From JAPOXR01 sp965116115 (GTDB lineage: Bacteria; Pseudomonadota; Alphaproteobacteria; Rhodobacterales; Rhodobacteraceae), in contig OZ220486.1 of assembly GCA_965116115.1 (NCBI GenBank), positions 1,054,001-1,118,000 on the forward strand: DNA of 64,000 nucleotides, in the 5' to 3' direction. The translations under genes and the position numbers were made by a program. Positions 17,982-27,183 of this stretch are shown here, piece after piece. A model generated the notes under the pieces. It had not been told where the DNA came from. It worked only from the letters and a program-made list of their open reading frames with translations, and ran no database searches. How positions within the stretch are numbered: position 1 is the stretch's first letter; each line of letters opens with the position of its first letter.

Positions 17982-18982
17982 CGCCCGCATACTGTCCCGG
18001 AACCGGAGCGGATCAAATCATGACCAAGAACACCGCGCAGTCTGTTGATTTTCCGGCGGCGGATCCGGCCGGGATCGAGGATGTTCTGGCCCTGCTGAAG
18101 CCGCGCGTCATGTCGCTGGCGGTATTCACGAGCGCGGTCGCGATGTTCGTCGCTCCGGGTCAGCTGCATCCGGTGATCGCTTTGGCCTCGGTTCTCTTCA
18201 TCGCCGTCGGGGCCGGCGCTTCCGGGGCGCTGAACATGTGGTGGGACGCCGATATCGACATTCTCATGCGGCGGACCCGCAGCCGTCCGGTGCCCGGCGG
18301 ACGGCTTTCCGCGCAGGACGCTCTTTTGATCGGCGCTTGGCTGTCAGGATTTTCCGTCGTTATGCTGGCTCTGACCGCCAACCTGCTGGCGGCGGGTCTT
18401 CTGGCTTTCGCGATCTTTTTTTACGCTGTTATCTACACCGTGATTCTGAAGCGGCGGACGCCGCAGAATATTGTGATCGGCGGCGCGGCCGGAGCTCTGC
18501 CGCCGGTGATCGGCTGGGCCGTCTCGGCCGGCGCTGTGCCGGTTGAGGCCTGGCTGCTGTTTCTGATCGTGTTCCTGTGGACGCCGCCGCATTTCTGGGC
18601 GCTGGCTCTGTTCACCTCTGACGACTACCGCCGCGCCGGCGTCCCTATGCTCACCGTCACGCACGGCGACAGGGCGACCCGCCGGCAGATCCTGATATAC
18701 ACGGCGCTGCTGACGCCGGTCTCCGCCGCCGTCGCGTTCAGCTCAATCGGCGGTCCGGTGTTCTCTCTCACCGCCTTGGTGATGAACGCCGCGTTCCTGC
18801 ATCAGGCCTGGATGCTGACCCGGCGCACCGGTGAGCAGGGAGCGGCGGACAGATGGTCGGGCGAGAGGAAATTTTTCCGCCTGTCGATTCTGTACCTGTT
18901 CGCTCTGTTCTGCGCTCTCGCCGCGGACAAGGCGGTTTCGATCCTGGGCGGCGCCGGCGGATTTCCGGGGTGGCCCGGATGA
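17978..18982 (+). CDS. ctaB: Protoheme IX farnesyltransferase (heme O synthase)
   Basis: The product is 334 residues and polytopic, of the UbiA prenyltransferase family. It shows the NMWWDADIDILMRRTRSRPV motif, with DxxxD for prenyl diphosphate binding, and FLWTPPHFWALAL with the heme-binding His. It converts heme B to heme O for the oxidase. ATG 17978 overlaps the coxB stop; ATG 18020 (MTKNTAQ) is an alternative start giving 320 residues. It is translationally coupled on both sides (ATGA overlaps). Confidence 0.96.
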   Translation: MTPAYCPGTGADQIMTKNTAQSVDFPAADPAGIEDVLALLKPRVMSLAVFTSAVAMFVAPGQLHPVIALASVLFIAVGAGASGALNMWWDADIDILMRRTRSRPVPGGRLSAQDALLIGAWLSGFSVVMLALTANLLAAGLLAFAIFFYAVIYTVILKRRTPQNIVIGGAAGALPPVIGWAVSAGAVPVEAWLLFLIVFLWTPPHFWALALFTSDDYRRAGVPMLTVTHGDRATRRQILIYTALLTPVSAAVAFSSIGGPVFSLTALVMNAAFLHQAWMLTRRTGEQGAADRWSGERKFFRLSILYLFALFCALAADKAVSILGGAGGFPGWPG

Positions 18983-19167
18983 CGGCGGAAAAACGGCGGG
19001 ACGCATTCGAAGGCCGGCGGGCGAAGCGGAACGCGGCGGTCGGCTGGGCGCTCGCGGGATTCGTGATTCTGGTGTTCGCGGTCACCGTCGTGAAAATGTC
19101 GGACGGGCATATGATGGAAGCGTTCGACCATGCGGTGCGCCCGTCTTTGCTGGAGAACGGCCAGTGA
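18979..19167 (+). CDS. Small membrane protein of the cox operon (CoxF-like)
   Basis: The product is 62 residues: MTAEKRRDAFEGRRAKRNAA, then one hydrophobic span (GWALAGFVILVFAVTVV) and a short polar tail. It starts at an ATG overlapping the ctaB stop and ends overlapping the ctaG start (GTG 19164). A small single-span protein at this exact place is standard in alphaproteobacterial cox operons and often annotated CoxF. Its biochemical role is not defined. Confidence 0.85.
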   Translation: MTAEKRRDAFEGRRAKRNAAVGWALAGFVILVFAVTVVKMSDGHMMEAFDHAVRPSLLENGQ

Positions 19168-19751
19168 CGCTGGCGAACCGCAACCGGCGCGTTCTGGCTC
19201 TGCTGGCCGGGGTCGTGGCGCTGGCCGGCGGAGCGGCGTGGGCTTCGGTGCCTCTTTACGACTGGTTCTGCAGAGTCACGGGATACGGCGGCGCGACGGT
19301 GACCGCGGAATCGCCGGCAGACGAAATCCTTCAAAAGACGATCAAGATCCGCTTCGACGCGTCGCTTGAACGGGGCATGCCTTGGGACTTCCGCCCGGCG
19401 GAGCGGGAAATCGACGTCAGGATCGGCGAATCGGTTATCGCCTACTATCATGCCGGCAACCCGACAGATCGCCCGGTTGCCGGAACCGCCAGCTACAATG
19501 TCTATCCTTTCACGGCCGGAGGCTATTTCGTCAAAGTCGACTGCTTCTGTTTCGAGGAGCAGGTGCTGCAGCCCGGCGAAAGCGTGATGATGCCGGTCAG
19601 TTTTTATGTCGATCCGGACATCGTGAATGATCAGGAAGCGTCATCCGCCGCCGTCATCACGCTGTCGTACACGTTTCACCGGACTGAACTTCCGGCCGAA
19701 ACGCATGCGGCGGCAAGGGACATCGCTTCAGAACCGGTTGGGGACATTTGA
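19164..19751 (+). CDS. ctaG: Cytochrome c oxidase copper chaperone CtaG/Cox11
   Basis: The product is 195 residues from GTG 19164. One N-terminal membrane anchor (LALLAGVVALAGGAAWASV) precedes the family signature PLYDWFCRVTGYGG and the copper-binding CFCFEEQVLQPGE. It delivers copper to CuB of subunit I. It is coupled to the small gene upstream and is four bases from coxC. Its presence implies that a CuB-containing subunit I exists elsewhere, because coxA is not in this operon. Confidence 0.95.
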   Translation: MTLANRNRRVLALLAGVVALAGGAAWASVPLYDWFCRVTGYGGATVTAESPADEILQKTIKIRFDASLERGMPWDFRPAEREIDVRIGESVIAYYHAGNPTDRPVAGTASYNVYPFTAGGYFVKVDCFCFEEQVLQPGESVMMPVSFYVDPDIVNDQEASSAAVITLSYTFHRTELPAETHAAARDIASEPVGDI

Positions 19752-19753
19752 AC

Positions 19754-20545
19754 ATGGCTCACGAAAAAAACCATGACTACCATATTCTGGATCCTTCGGT
19801 CTGGCCGTTCCTCGGCGCCGTCGGCGGATTCACGATGCTGTTCGGCGCGGTTCTGTTTTTCCATGACTACGGGCCATGGCTGCTGCTGATCGGCGCCGCG
19901 GCGGTGATCTATGTGATGGTGGCTTGGTGGGGCGATGTGATCCGCGAAGCCGAAGGCGGCGATCACGCGCCGGTCGTGCGGATCGGGCTGCGCTACGGCT
20001 TTATTCTGTTCGTGATGTCCGAAGTGATGTTTTTTTCGGCGTGGTTCTGGAATTTTTTCAAACATGCGCTCTATCCGATGGAAGAAGGGTCGGGAGGAGT
20101 GTGGCCGCCGGCCGGCATCGAGACTTTCGACCCTTGGCACCTGCCGTTCATCAACACTTTGATTCTGCTGGCGTCCGGTGCCGCCTGCACTTGGGCGCAC
20201 CACGCGATCGCGCACGAGAATAACCGCCGGGATCTGATCAACGGGCTGACGCTCGCCATTATTCTCGGCGTCGCGTTCACTGGCCTTCAGGCCTACGAAT
20301 ACTCGCATGCCGCGTTCGGTTTCGTCGGCAACATTTACGGCGCCTCCTTCTTTATGGCGACAGGATTTCACGGAGCGCATGTCATCATCGGATCCATCTT
20401 CCTGTTCGTTTGCCTCATGCGGGCCGTGGCCGGGCAATTGACTCCGGACGCGCATGTCGGGCTGGAGACCGCGGCCTGGTACTGGCACTTTGTCGACGTC
20501 GTGTGGCTGTTCCTTTTTGCCGCCGTTTACATTTGGGGCGGCTGA
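19754..20545 (+). CDS. coxC: Cytochrome c oxidase subunit III
   Basis: The product is 263 residues. It starts MAHEKNHDYHILDPSVWPF, as is typical, and has about seven membrane spans. Family signatures include FVMSEVMFFSAWFWNFF, GAACTWAHHAIAHEN and YWHFVDVVWLFLF at the end. An upstream in-frame TTG at 19748 is not used, given homologous starts. The DUF983 gene that often follows coxC is absent. Confidence 0.95.
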   Translation: MAHEKNHDYHILDPSVWPFLGAVGGFTMLFGAVLFFHDYGPWLLLIGAAAVIYVMVAWWGDVIREAEGGDHAPVVRIGLRYGFILFVMSEVMFFSAWFWNFFKHALYPMEEGSGGVWPPAGIETFDPWHLPFINTLILLASGAACTWAHHAIAHENNRRDLINGLTLAIILGVAFTGLQAYEYSHAAFGFVGNIYGASFFMATGFHGAHVIIGSIFLFVCLMRAVAGQLTPDAHVGLETAAWYWHFVDVVWLFLFAAVYIWGG

Positions 20546-20607
20546 CCCCGGCCGGCTTGCGCGGCGTCGCGGGAGTCGCCGCCTCAGCCTGAATCAGGGA
20601 ACTGACT

Positions 20608-20631
20608 GCGCCGGACGGTTCTCTCCGGCGC
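20608..20631 (+). terminator. GC-rich hairpin between coxC and surf1
   Basis: GCGCCGGA and TCCGGCGC form a perfect 8-bp stem with an 8-base loop in the 100-base gap. There is no T run, so it may be an attenuator or RNA-stability element and not a full terminator. Confidence 0.35.
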
Positions 20632-20645
20632 GGGCGGCCTGACCG

Positions 20646-21317
20646 GTGCGACGCGCCGTTTTTCCGCTGCTGCTGGGCGTGTCGGGAATCACCGCGCTGT
20701 GTCTGCTGGGCCTCTGGCAGATTCAAAGGATGCAGTGGAAACAGAGCGTGCTTGCGGAAATAGATTTGAGGATCGCGGAACCGCCGTCGCAGCTTCCCCG
20801 GTCTCCGCGGCAGGACCGGGACAATTTTCTGCCGGTCGCGGCCGCGGGGGAAATTCTGCCGACGGAGCTTTTCGTCCTTCTCAGCCGCCGGGGCTACGGT
20901 CCCGGTTACCGGGTGATCGCGCCGTTCGAAACCGGGGGGCGCAGAATTCTTCTCGACCGCGGATTTGTTCCGGAATCTCTGCGCGCGGCTGAACGCGGAA
21001 CCGGGCCGGCCCGGATCACCGGCAACCTTCACTGGCCTGACGAAACCGACCCGTTTTTCACGCCGGAACCGGACGGCGATCTGTGGTTCGCCCGCGATGT
21101 GAACGCCATGGCTGACAGGCTCGGTACGGAGCCTGTGCTGCTTGTCGCCCGCGGGACCGCGCCGCCGGCCCCGGGAATCGACCCATGGCCGGTGGACAGC
21201 AGCGGCATTCCTGACAATCACCGGAACTACGCTGTCACCTGGTTCCTTCTGGCAGCCGCGTGGTTCGGGATGACGGCTTTGTGGATTCGGCGTATCAGCC
21301 GGGAGCCGGACAGATGA
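20646..21317 (+). CDS. surf1: SURF1 family cytochrome oxidase biogenesis protein
   Basis: The product is 223 residues from GTG 20646. An N-terminal span (VFPLLLGVSGITALCLLGLWQ) with the family motif GLWQIQRMQWK, the central RRILLDRGFVPES, and a C-terminal span after NYAVTWFLLAAAWFGM make the classical SURF1 layout. It helps insert heme A into subunit I. The stop overlaps the thrC start (ATGA), which ties the oxidase genes to thrC. Confidence 0.93.
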   Translation: MRRAVFPLLLGVSGITALCLLGLWQIQRMQWKQSVLAEIDLRIAEPPSQLPRSPRQDRDNFLPVAAAGEILPTELFVLLSRRGYGPGYRVIAPFETGGRRILLDRGFVPESLRAAERGTGPARITGNLHWPDETDPFFTPEPDGDLWFARDVNAMADRLGTEPVLLVARGTAPPAPGIDPWPVDSSGIPDNHRNYAVTWFLLAAAWFGMTALWIRRISREPDR

Positions 21318-22732
21318 AGGAAACCGCCGATTTGCCCGAAATGAAGTACGTTTCAACCCGCGGCGCTGTTCCGCCTTTGAACTTTGAGGAAACCCTGCTG
21401 GCCGGGCTTGCGGGCGATGGAGGCCTTTTTCTGCCGCGGAAATGGCCGCGGCTCAAGCGGCGGCAGTTCGAACAACTGCGGGGGCGCCCGTACGGCGAGG
21501 TCGTTCTGGAAGTGCTGCGGCCGTTTACCGGCGGGACGTTTGACAGGGCGGAACTGCGCGGCCTGATCTCCGATTCTTATGCGCGGTTCCGTCATCCCGC
21601 GAAGTGCCCGTTGACTCAGCTGGCTCCGGATCTGCATTTGCTGGAGTTGTTCCACGGACCGACTCTGGCCTTCAAGGACTTCGCCCTGCAATTGGTCGGG
21701 CGCATGTTCGCCCATGTTCTGCGCCGCAAAGGACGCAGAGTGACCATCATCGGCGCGACCAGCGGCGATACCGGATCCGCGGCCATTGAAGCGTTCCGCG
21801 GGCTCGAGGCCGCGGATGTGTTCATTCTGTATCCTCACGGCCGGGTTTCGGAGATCCAGCGTCGCCAGATGACCACGCCTTCGGAAAGCAATGTCCATGC
21901 GATCGCGGTCGAGGGCGATTTCGACGACTGCCAGGCGCTCGTGAAGGACATGTTCAATGACGAAGGGTTCCGCCGGCGGTTTAATCTGGGCGCGGTGAAT
22001 TCCATCAACTGGGCGCGGATCGCCGTTCAGGCCGCCTATTTCGTCGCCTCCGCGCTTGCCCTCGGCGCACCGCGGAGGGGCGTGTCGTTCGTTGTGCCGA
22101 CCGGGAATTTCGGCGACATCTTCTCCGGATACGCCGCAATGAAACTGGGGCTGCCGGTTGAACGGCTCGTGGTCGCCGCCAATCAGAACGACATTCTTCA
22201 CCGGGCTCTGTCGTCGGGGAAGTACCGGACCGGACAAGTCCGCCCGTCCATAAGTCCGTCGATGGACATCCAGATCAGCTCGAACTTTGAAAGGGCCCTG
22301 TTCGAAGCCGGCGGCCGCGATTCAGCGCGGCTTTCGCCGCTGATGCGGCAGGCCGCCGCCGGCGGATTCGAGATCCCCGAGGACACATTGCGCAATCTGC
22401 GCTCAGTCTATGCGAGCGGCTGCGCTTCTGAAGAGGAAACACGCCAATGCATTGCGGATGTCCGGCGGCAGGCGGGGCAGCTGGTCTGTCCGCACAGCGC
22501 GGTGGGAATCAAGGTCGCGAAGGATCTTGAAGGCGACATCCTGGGGCCGGTGATTTCTCTGGCCACGGCCCATCCGGCGAAGTTTCCCGAAGCGGTCGAG
22601 GCGGCCACGGGCATTCATCCGTCCCTGCCGAACGGAATGGACGCTCTGTTCCGCCTTGAGGAAAGGGTGACTTCGGCACCCGCCAGCCTTGCCGCCATCC
22701 AGTCAATTATTCACGAGAGGACCGCCGCATGA
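21314..22732 (+). CDS. thrC: Threonine synthase
   Basis: The product is 472 residues and a PLP enzyme converting O-phosphohomoserine to threonine. The PLP lysine lies in FHGPTLAFKDFALQLVGR; GATSGDTGSAAIEAFRG and VVPTGNFGDIFSGYAA are family signatures. ATG 21314 overlaps the surf1 stop; ATG 21341 (MKYVSTRG) is the other candidate and matches many homologs. It is followed by the M16 peptidase with another ATGA overlap, the standard order in this group. Confidence 0.95.
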   Translation: MKETADLPEMKYVSTRGAVPPLNFEETLLAGLAGDGGLFLPRKWPRLKRRQFEQLRGRPYGEVVLEVLRPFTGGTFDRAELRGLISDSYARFRHPAKCPLTQLAPDLHLLELFHGPTLAFKDFALQLVGRMFAHVLRRKGRRVTIIGATSGDTGSAAIEAFRGLEAADVFILYPHGRVSEIQRRQMTTPSESNVHAIAVEGDFDDCQALVKDMFNDEGFRRRFNLGAVNSINWARIAVQAAYFVASALALGAPRRGVSFVVPTGNFGDIFSGYAAMKLGLPVERLVVAANQNDILHRALSSGKYRTGQVRPSISPSMDIQISSNFERALFEAGGRDSARLSPLMRQAAAGGFEIPEDTLRNLRSVYASGCASEEETRQCIADVRRQAGQLVCPHSAVGIKVAKDLEGDILGPVISLATAHPAKFPEAVEAATGIHPSLPNGMDALFRLEERVTSAPASLAAIQSIIHERTAA

Positions 22733-23991
22733 CCGCCGAACTGACTGAGCTGAAAAACGGATTCCGGGTCGCGACCGACCATATGCCGGGCTTGAGGACT
22801 GCGGCGGTGGCGGTCCATGTCGGCGCCGGCGCCCGCAACGAATCGGCGAAACAGAACGGCATCGCTCATTTTCTGGAGCATATGGCTTTCAAGGGCACGC
22901 GAACGCGCACGGCGTTTGAGATTTCCGAGACGATCGAAGATGTCGGCGGTCATCTCAACGCTTACACAGGCCGCGAATCAACGGTTTATCTGGTGTGCGT
23001 ACTGGATGAAAATGTTGCGCTGGCCGTCGAACTGATCGCTGATATTCTGCGTAATTCCGTTTTTGATCCCGGCGAGATCGAGCTGGAACGCGGCGTCATT
23101 CTCAATGAAATCGGCGAGTACGAAGACTCGCCGGCCGATGTGGTTTTCGATGCGCTTCAGCGGACCGCGTATCCGAACCAGCAACTCGGGCGTCCGATCG
23201 TAGGCACGGAAACAACGGTGTCGGCATTCCGCCAAGCCGATTTACAGACATTCGTCGGCAGACATTACGGACCGGAGCGCATGATTCTCACTGCCGCCGG
23301 CGCGGTCAGCCATGATGAACTGGTCGGACTGGCGGAAAGGTATTTCGGCGATGCGCCGAAGCGGTCCAGAACGCGGACGCGCCGCCCGCGTTTCGCAGGG
23401 GGCGAATGCCGCCGGCCGAAAGACATTGAGCAGGCCCAGTTCGCGATGGCGTTTCCGGGGCCGGCGCTGCTTGATGACAGCGCTCCGGCTGCGATGGTTT
23501 ACGGGGTGCTTCTCGGCGGCGGATCATCGTCGCGGCTGTTCACGGAGGCGCGGGAAAAACGCGGATTGTGCTATTCGGTTTCGGCCCATGCGGCGCCGAG
23601 CGCGGATTCCGGCCTGTTCATTCTTCATGCCAGCACCGGGGAGGATGAACTCTTGGAACTGGCGAATCTCTGCGCCGACGAAATCCGCAGGACAGCTGAC
23701 GGTCTGACGGAAAAAGAGGTCAGCCGCGCCAAGACGCAGATCCGCGTCAGCACGCTCATGGGGCATGAGAGTCCGGTGAACAGAATCGAGAGAATGGGGC
23801 GGATGCTGGCGCTGAAGGACAGAATTGAGCCGCTTGAGGTCTCCATTGCCCGCATTGATGACGTGACCCGGGAGACGGCGATGGAATATGCGCGCGCCTT
23901 GGCCGGAAACCCGTCCGCGGCCATGGCGGCTTGCGGTCCGGTTGCGGGCGCGCCGTCTCTGGATTCGCTTCTGGCCCGGATGCGGAAGTGA
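22729..23991 (+). CDS. M16 family zinc metallopeptidase (mitochondrial processing peptidase-like)
   Basis: The product is 420 residues. The inverted zinc motif HFLEH is at residues 47-51 in IAHFLEHMAFKGT, with the distal Glu in GVILNEIGEYEDSP. The C-terminal inactive half has the usual LGGGSSSRLFTEAREKRGLC and YSVSAHAAP. It has no signal peptide. Substrate is unknown; homologs at this position are the bacterial relatives of the mitochondrial beta-MPP. It is coupled to thrC and to the following GNAT gene. Confidence 0.93.
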   Translation: MTAELTELKNGFRVATDHMPGLRTAAVAVHVGAGARNESAKQNGIAHFLEHMAFKGTRTRTAFEISETIEDVGGHLNAYTGRESTVYLVCVLDENVALAVELIADILRNSVFDPGEIELERGVILNEIGEYEDSPADVVFDALQRTAYPNQQLGRPIVGTETTVSAFRQADLQTFVGRHYGPERMILTAAGAVSHDELVGLAERYFGDAPKRSRTRTRRPRFAGGECRRPKDIEQAQFAMAFPGPALLDDSAPAAMVYGVLLGGGSSSRLFTEAREKRGLCYSVSAHAAPSADSGLFILHASTGEDELLELANLCADEIRRTADGLTEKEVSRAKTQIRVSTLMGHESPVNRIERMGRMLALKDRIEPLEVSIARIDDVTRETAMEYARALAGNPSAAMAACGPVAGAPSLDSLLARMRK

Positions 23992-24575
23992 GATTCCTCA
24001 GGAACAAAGCGCCGGTTCTGAACACTGAACGGCTGAGGATGCGTCTGCCGGAGACCGGCGATTACGCCGAATGGTCTCGGCTCCGGTCCGCAAGCAGAGC
24101 GTTCCTTGAGCCGTGGGAACCTTCATGGTCGAAGGATCATTTGACAAAGGAAGCCTTTCTTTCGCGGGTAGAGTGGGCTGATTCCGCGCTGGCGCAGAAG
24201 ACAGGGCTGTCATTTTTGCTTATAAGGCGCGAAGATGACAGGATCATCGGAGGGATCACTTTGGATCATATCCGCTACGGGCCGGCTCAGGCGGCCAATA
24301 TCGGTTATTGGACCGGAGAGCCGTTTATCCGGCAGGGATATATGAAAGAGGCGATCCTCAAGATCGTTCATTATGCCTTTTCTGAAGTCGGACTGAGCAG
24401 AATAGAGGCGGCCTGCGTCCCCGACAACAATCCTTCGCGCCGTCTGCTGGAGAAAACCGGTTTCAAATACGAGGGGGTGGCGCAGAGCTATCTTGAAGTG
24501 CGCGGCAGATGGAGAACACACGTCCTGTACGCGAATCTGCGGCGTGACCGGCGCGGCCGCGCCGTCGCCGGCTGA
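23988..24575 (+). CDS. GNAT acetyltransferase, RimJ/RimL type
   Basis: The product is 195 residues from GTG 23988, which overlaps the M16 stop. It begins APVLNTERLRMRLPETGDYA and has the acetyl-CoA motif region GYWTGEPFIRQGYMKEAILK and the RimJ-like AACVPDNNPSRRLLEKTGFK. RimJ-like enzymes acetylate protein N-termini. The place after thrC and M16 is conserved in related bacteria. Confidence 0.92.
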   Translation: MRFLRNKAPVLNTERLRMRLPETGDYAEWSRLRSASRAFLEPWEPSWSKDHLTKEAFLSRVEWADSALAQKTGLSFLLIRREDDRIIGGITLDHIRYGPAQAANIGYWTGEPFIRQGYMKEAILKIVHYAFSEVGLSRIEAACVPDNNPSRRLLEKTGFKYEGVAQSYLEVRGRWRTHVLYANLRRDRRGRAVAG

Positions 24576-24590
24576 CGTCCGCGCACGGGC

Positions 24591-26018
24591 ATGGCGTTGA
24601 ACCCCGCAGGCGCGGAATTCGCCGCTGCTTTGTCGGCCGCCGCCCCCGAATGCCGCATCGTGGAAAACAGCGGACGCTACCGCGAAGACCCGCGCCGCAG
24701 ATGCGACGGACAGGAAGGTCTTGTCGTGGCGCCGTCCGATCCGCGGGAGGTTTCCGCCGTTCTCGGCCTTTGCAGCCGCTGGGGCGTGGCCGCGGTGCCG
24801 TACGGCGGCGGCACGGGCCTGGTCGGCGGGCAGCTGCCTTCCGGACTGCCGCGGCCGGTCATCCTCTCGCTCGAGAGGCTGAACCGGGTCAGAGAAATTA
24901 ATTCGGCAGGCTCCTTGATCACGGCCGAAGCCGGATGCACCCTGCGGCAGGTTCAGTCAGCGGCCGTGGAGCGCGACAGGCTGTTCCCGCTTTCTCTGGC
25001 ATCGAAGGGAAGCTGCCAGATCGGCGGCAATCTCGCCACCAATGCCGGAGGGTCGAATGTCGTCCGCTACGGCAATATGAGGGATCTTTGTCTGGGTATC
25101 GAAGCGGTGTTCGCCGACGGCCGGATCTGGCATGGACTCACCGGGCTGCGCAAAGACAACCGCGGCTACGATCTCCGTGATCTGCTGATCGGATCGGAAG
25201 GCACGCTGGCGGTCATCACCGCGGCCTGCCTCAAACTGTTTCCGGAACCGGCGGACCGCAGCGTGTTCCTCGCCTCGGTGCCTGATCCGGCCGCGGGGCT
25301 GCGGCTGTTCGAGATGACGGGCCGGCGTTTCGGCCATATGCTGTCGGCGTTTGAGCTGATCAGCCGCACCGGGATTGATTTTCTGGCGGAAACCGACCCC
25401 GCTTTCACGCCGCCGTTTGACCCGTCGCCGGACTGGATGGTCTTGGCCGACATCGGTTCCGAGTGCGAATTCGGAATCCAGGATCACGTGCTGGCGATGC
25501 TGGAAGAGGCGCAGGAAAATGCTGCGGTTTCCGATGCGCTTTTTGCGGCTTCCGGCGCGCAGATAGAAAAATTCTGGGCGATGCGTGAATCCATTCCGGA
25601 AGCCAACCGCCGCATTGGAGCCGTGGCGTCCCACGATATTTCATTGCCGGTTGAAGCTGTTCCGGATTTTATTTCTGTCTGCGGCCGGGAGGTCGCGGCG
25701 GTCGGGAATTTCAGAATCAACTGTTTCGGCCATCTCGGCGACGGAAATCTGCACTACAATGTGTTTCCGCCTGCTGGCGCGGACGGACGGGATCACGTGC
25801 GCCGCCGGGACGAAGTCCGCCGAACGGTTCACGGTCTGGTGCGCAGGTTCGGCGGTTCAACTTCGGCGGAGCACGGAACCGGGAGGGTGATGGCAGCCGA
25901 ATTGAAACAGTTCGGGGACAGGGCTTACATAGGCGCTGTCGCGGCCATAAAATCCGCTCTGGATCCGAAAGGGATACTGAATCCGGGGGCGGTCATCCAG
26001 ACCCCCTCAGGGTCTTGA
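24591..26018 (+). CDS. FAD-linked oxidoreductase, GlcD / D-2-hydroxyacid dehydrogenase type
   Basis: The product is 475 residues. An N-terminal PCMH FAD-binding domain has PYGGGTGLVGGQLPS, GSCQIGGNLATNAGGSN and GSEGTLAVITAACLKLFP. The C-terminal oxidase domain has NCFGHLGDGNLHYNVFPP and STSAEHGTGRV. Family members oxidise D-2-hydroxyacids such as D-lactate or D-2-hydroxyglutarate; the substrate cannot be told from sequence. It starts 15 bases after the GNAT gene and probably ends the operon. Confidence 0.9.
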   Translation: MALNPAGAEFAAALSAAAPECRIVENSGRYREDPRRRCDGQEGLVVAPSDPREVSAVLGLCSRWGVAAVPYGGGTGLVGGQLPSGLPRPVILSLERLNRVREINSAGSLITAEAGCTLRQVQSAAVERDRLFPLSLASKGSCQIGGNLATNAGGSNVVRYGNMRDLCLGIEAVFADGRIWHGLTGLRKDNRGYDLRDLLIGSEGTLAVITAACLKLFPEPADRSVFLASVPDPAAGLRLFEMTGRRFGHMLSAFELISRTGIDFLAETDPAFTPPFDPSPDWMVLADIGSECEFGIQDHVLAMLEEAQENAAVSDALFAASGAQIEKFWAMRESIPEANRRIGAVASHDISLPVEAVPDFISVCGREVAAVGNFRINCFGHLGDGNLHYNVFPPAGADGRDHVRRRDEVRRTVHGLVRRFGGSTSAEHGTGRVMAAELKQFGDRAYIGAVAAIKSALDPKGILNPGAVIQTPSGS

Positions 26019-26068
26019 TCCCGGCGCATTCGGCAGCCGGGAAAATGCGGCGTCCGCATCGGAGCCGC

Positions 26069-26087
26069 GCCGGCGGTTTTTGCCGGC
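26069..26087. terminator. Hairpin between convergent genes
   Basis: GCCGGC-GGTTTTT-GCCGGC forms a 6-bp stem with a T-rich loop in the 91-base gap between the FAD oxidoreductase and the leftward Gfo/Idh/MocA gene. It is a candidate bidirectional terminator. Confidence 0.4.
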
Positions 26088-26109
26088 CGGTTTGAATCCC
26101 GATCGGGGA

Positions 26110-27183
26110 TCAAATCTCGCAGGGCCGCACCGCGCGGCCCTGCGCCGCGGAAAGATAGGCGGCTTCAACGAGCGCGAATGTCCTGAGATTGTCGGCCCCG
26201 GATGTCTCCGCGGGGCGGTCAGCGATGAATGCGTCCAGCAGATGTTCACTGGTCCGGACCACGCCGAGCTGCGATGCGTGCCATGGCCGGCTGGTCCAAG
26301 GGAGCAACGGCGCGCTGAGATCCTCTTCAACGGCGCTGCCGTTCATCGTCACAGTCATACGCTCGCCGGGATGGGTGACGACCGCGCCCAGTGAAGTTTC
26401 GATTTCCAGAAGCGTCTCTGGAAAACTGTCGGGAATCCGTCTCGACTCGTATGTGGTTTCAATGACCGACACGGCGCCGGAATCATGGCGGAGCAGCATG
26501 GTCGCGGTGTCCTCGCCCCGCACGCCGGGGTTGCGGGTCTGGGTCTCGCAGCTCAGCCGCTCGACTTCGCCAAGAAAAAACCGGGCAAGGTCGAGAAGAT
26601 GGGTGCCGCAGTCCAGAATTGAAAATCTCGTCTCGCGGGCCAGATACGGCTGCGTCTTGTAGACGTCGTGGCCTGTGCGGAAGCTGATCCGCGCCCAGGT
26701 CGGCGCTCCGACATCACCCGTATCAAGAATGTTCCTCACTCTCCGCATGGCGTCAGTGAAGCGGAAGTTCTCGTGCACCGCCAGCCATGTGCCGTGCCGG
26801 TTTGCGAACTCAACGATTTCGCGGCATTCGGCGATCGTCGGCGCGAACGGTTTCTGCACGATGGCCCCGATTCCATGTTCGGCTGCCGTTCCGGCCAGCT
26901 GCCGGTGGCTGTCCATACGGGTGACGATATCAAGCAGATCGATTTTCTCGGTTTGAATCATCCGGGCGGCATCCGTGTGCCACGGAACGTCGAAAGCCTC
27001 TCCTGCGGCGCGGGCCTTTTCCGGGTCGATGTCGCAGACTGCGGAAAGGAGGGCGCCCTTTCGGCACAGGCCGGACCAGGCATGCAGATGATTCTGCGCG
27101 TAGAATCCGCAGCCGGCCAGTCCGATTCTGACGGTCCGCGGCAGGCCCGCGTCAGCGGTGATCGTTCCGGGGCTGGAATTCAC
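26110..27183 (-). CDS. Gfo/Idh/MocA family NAD(P)-dependent oxidoreductase
   Basis: From GTG 27183 the product is 357 residues. The Rossmann motif is RIGLAGCGFYAQNHLHAW. The second signature is GIGAIVQKPFAPTIAEC, in which the usual EKP reads QKP, and ILDCGTHLLDLARFFLGEV is the catalytic-domain helix with the conserved His. Members oxidise sugars, inositols or related polyols; the substrate is not predictable. An upstream TTG at 27255 would add 24 residues with no family match. It converges on the preceding operon and stands alone. Confidence 0.88.
   Translation of the reverse strand: MNSSPGTITADAGLPRTVRIGLAGCGFYAQNHLHAWSGLCRKGALLSAVCDIDPEKARAAGEAFDVPWHTDAARMIQTEKIDLLDIVTRMDSHRQLAGTAAEHGIGAIVQKPFAPTIAECREIVEFANRHGTWLAVHENFRFTDAMRRVRNILDTGDVGAPTWARISFRTGHDVYKTQPYLARETRFSILDCGTHLLDLARFFLGEVERLSCETQTRNPGVRGEDTATMLLRHDSGAVSVIETTYESRRIPDSFPETLLEIETSLGAVVTHPGERMTVTMNGSAVEEDLSAPLLPWTSRPWHASQLGVVRTSEHLLDAFIADRPAETSGADNLRTFALVEAAYLSAAQGRAVRPCEI

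Noticed and set aside
15531..18982. coxA hidden in another frame between tldD and ctaB
   Set aside because: The interval is fully occupied by tldD, a 160-base gap, coxB and the ATGA overlap. No heme-copper oxidase motif is present in any frame.
26019..26109. tRNA-like GGTTTGAATCC word
   Set aside because: No acceptor stem or anticodon arm can be folded around it. It belongs to hairpins between convergent genes.
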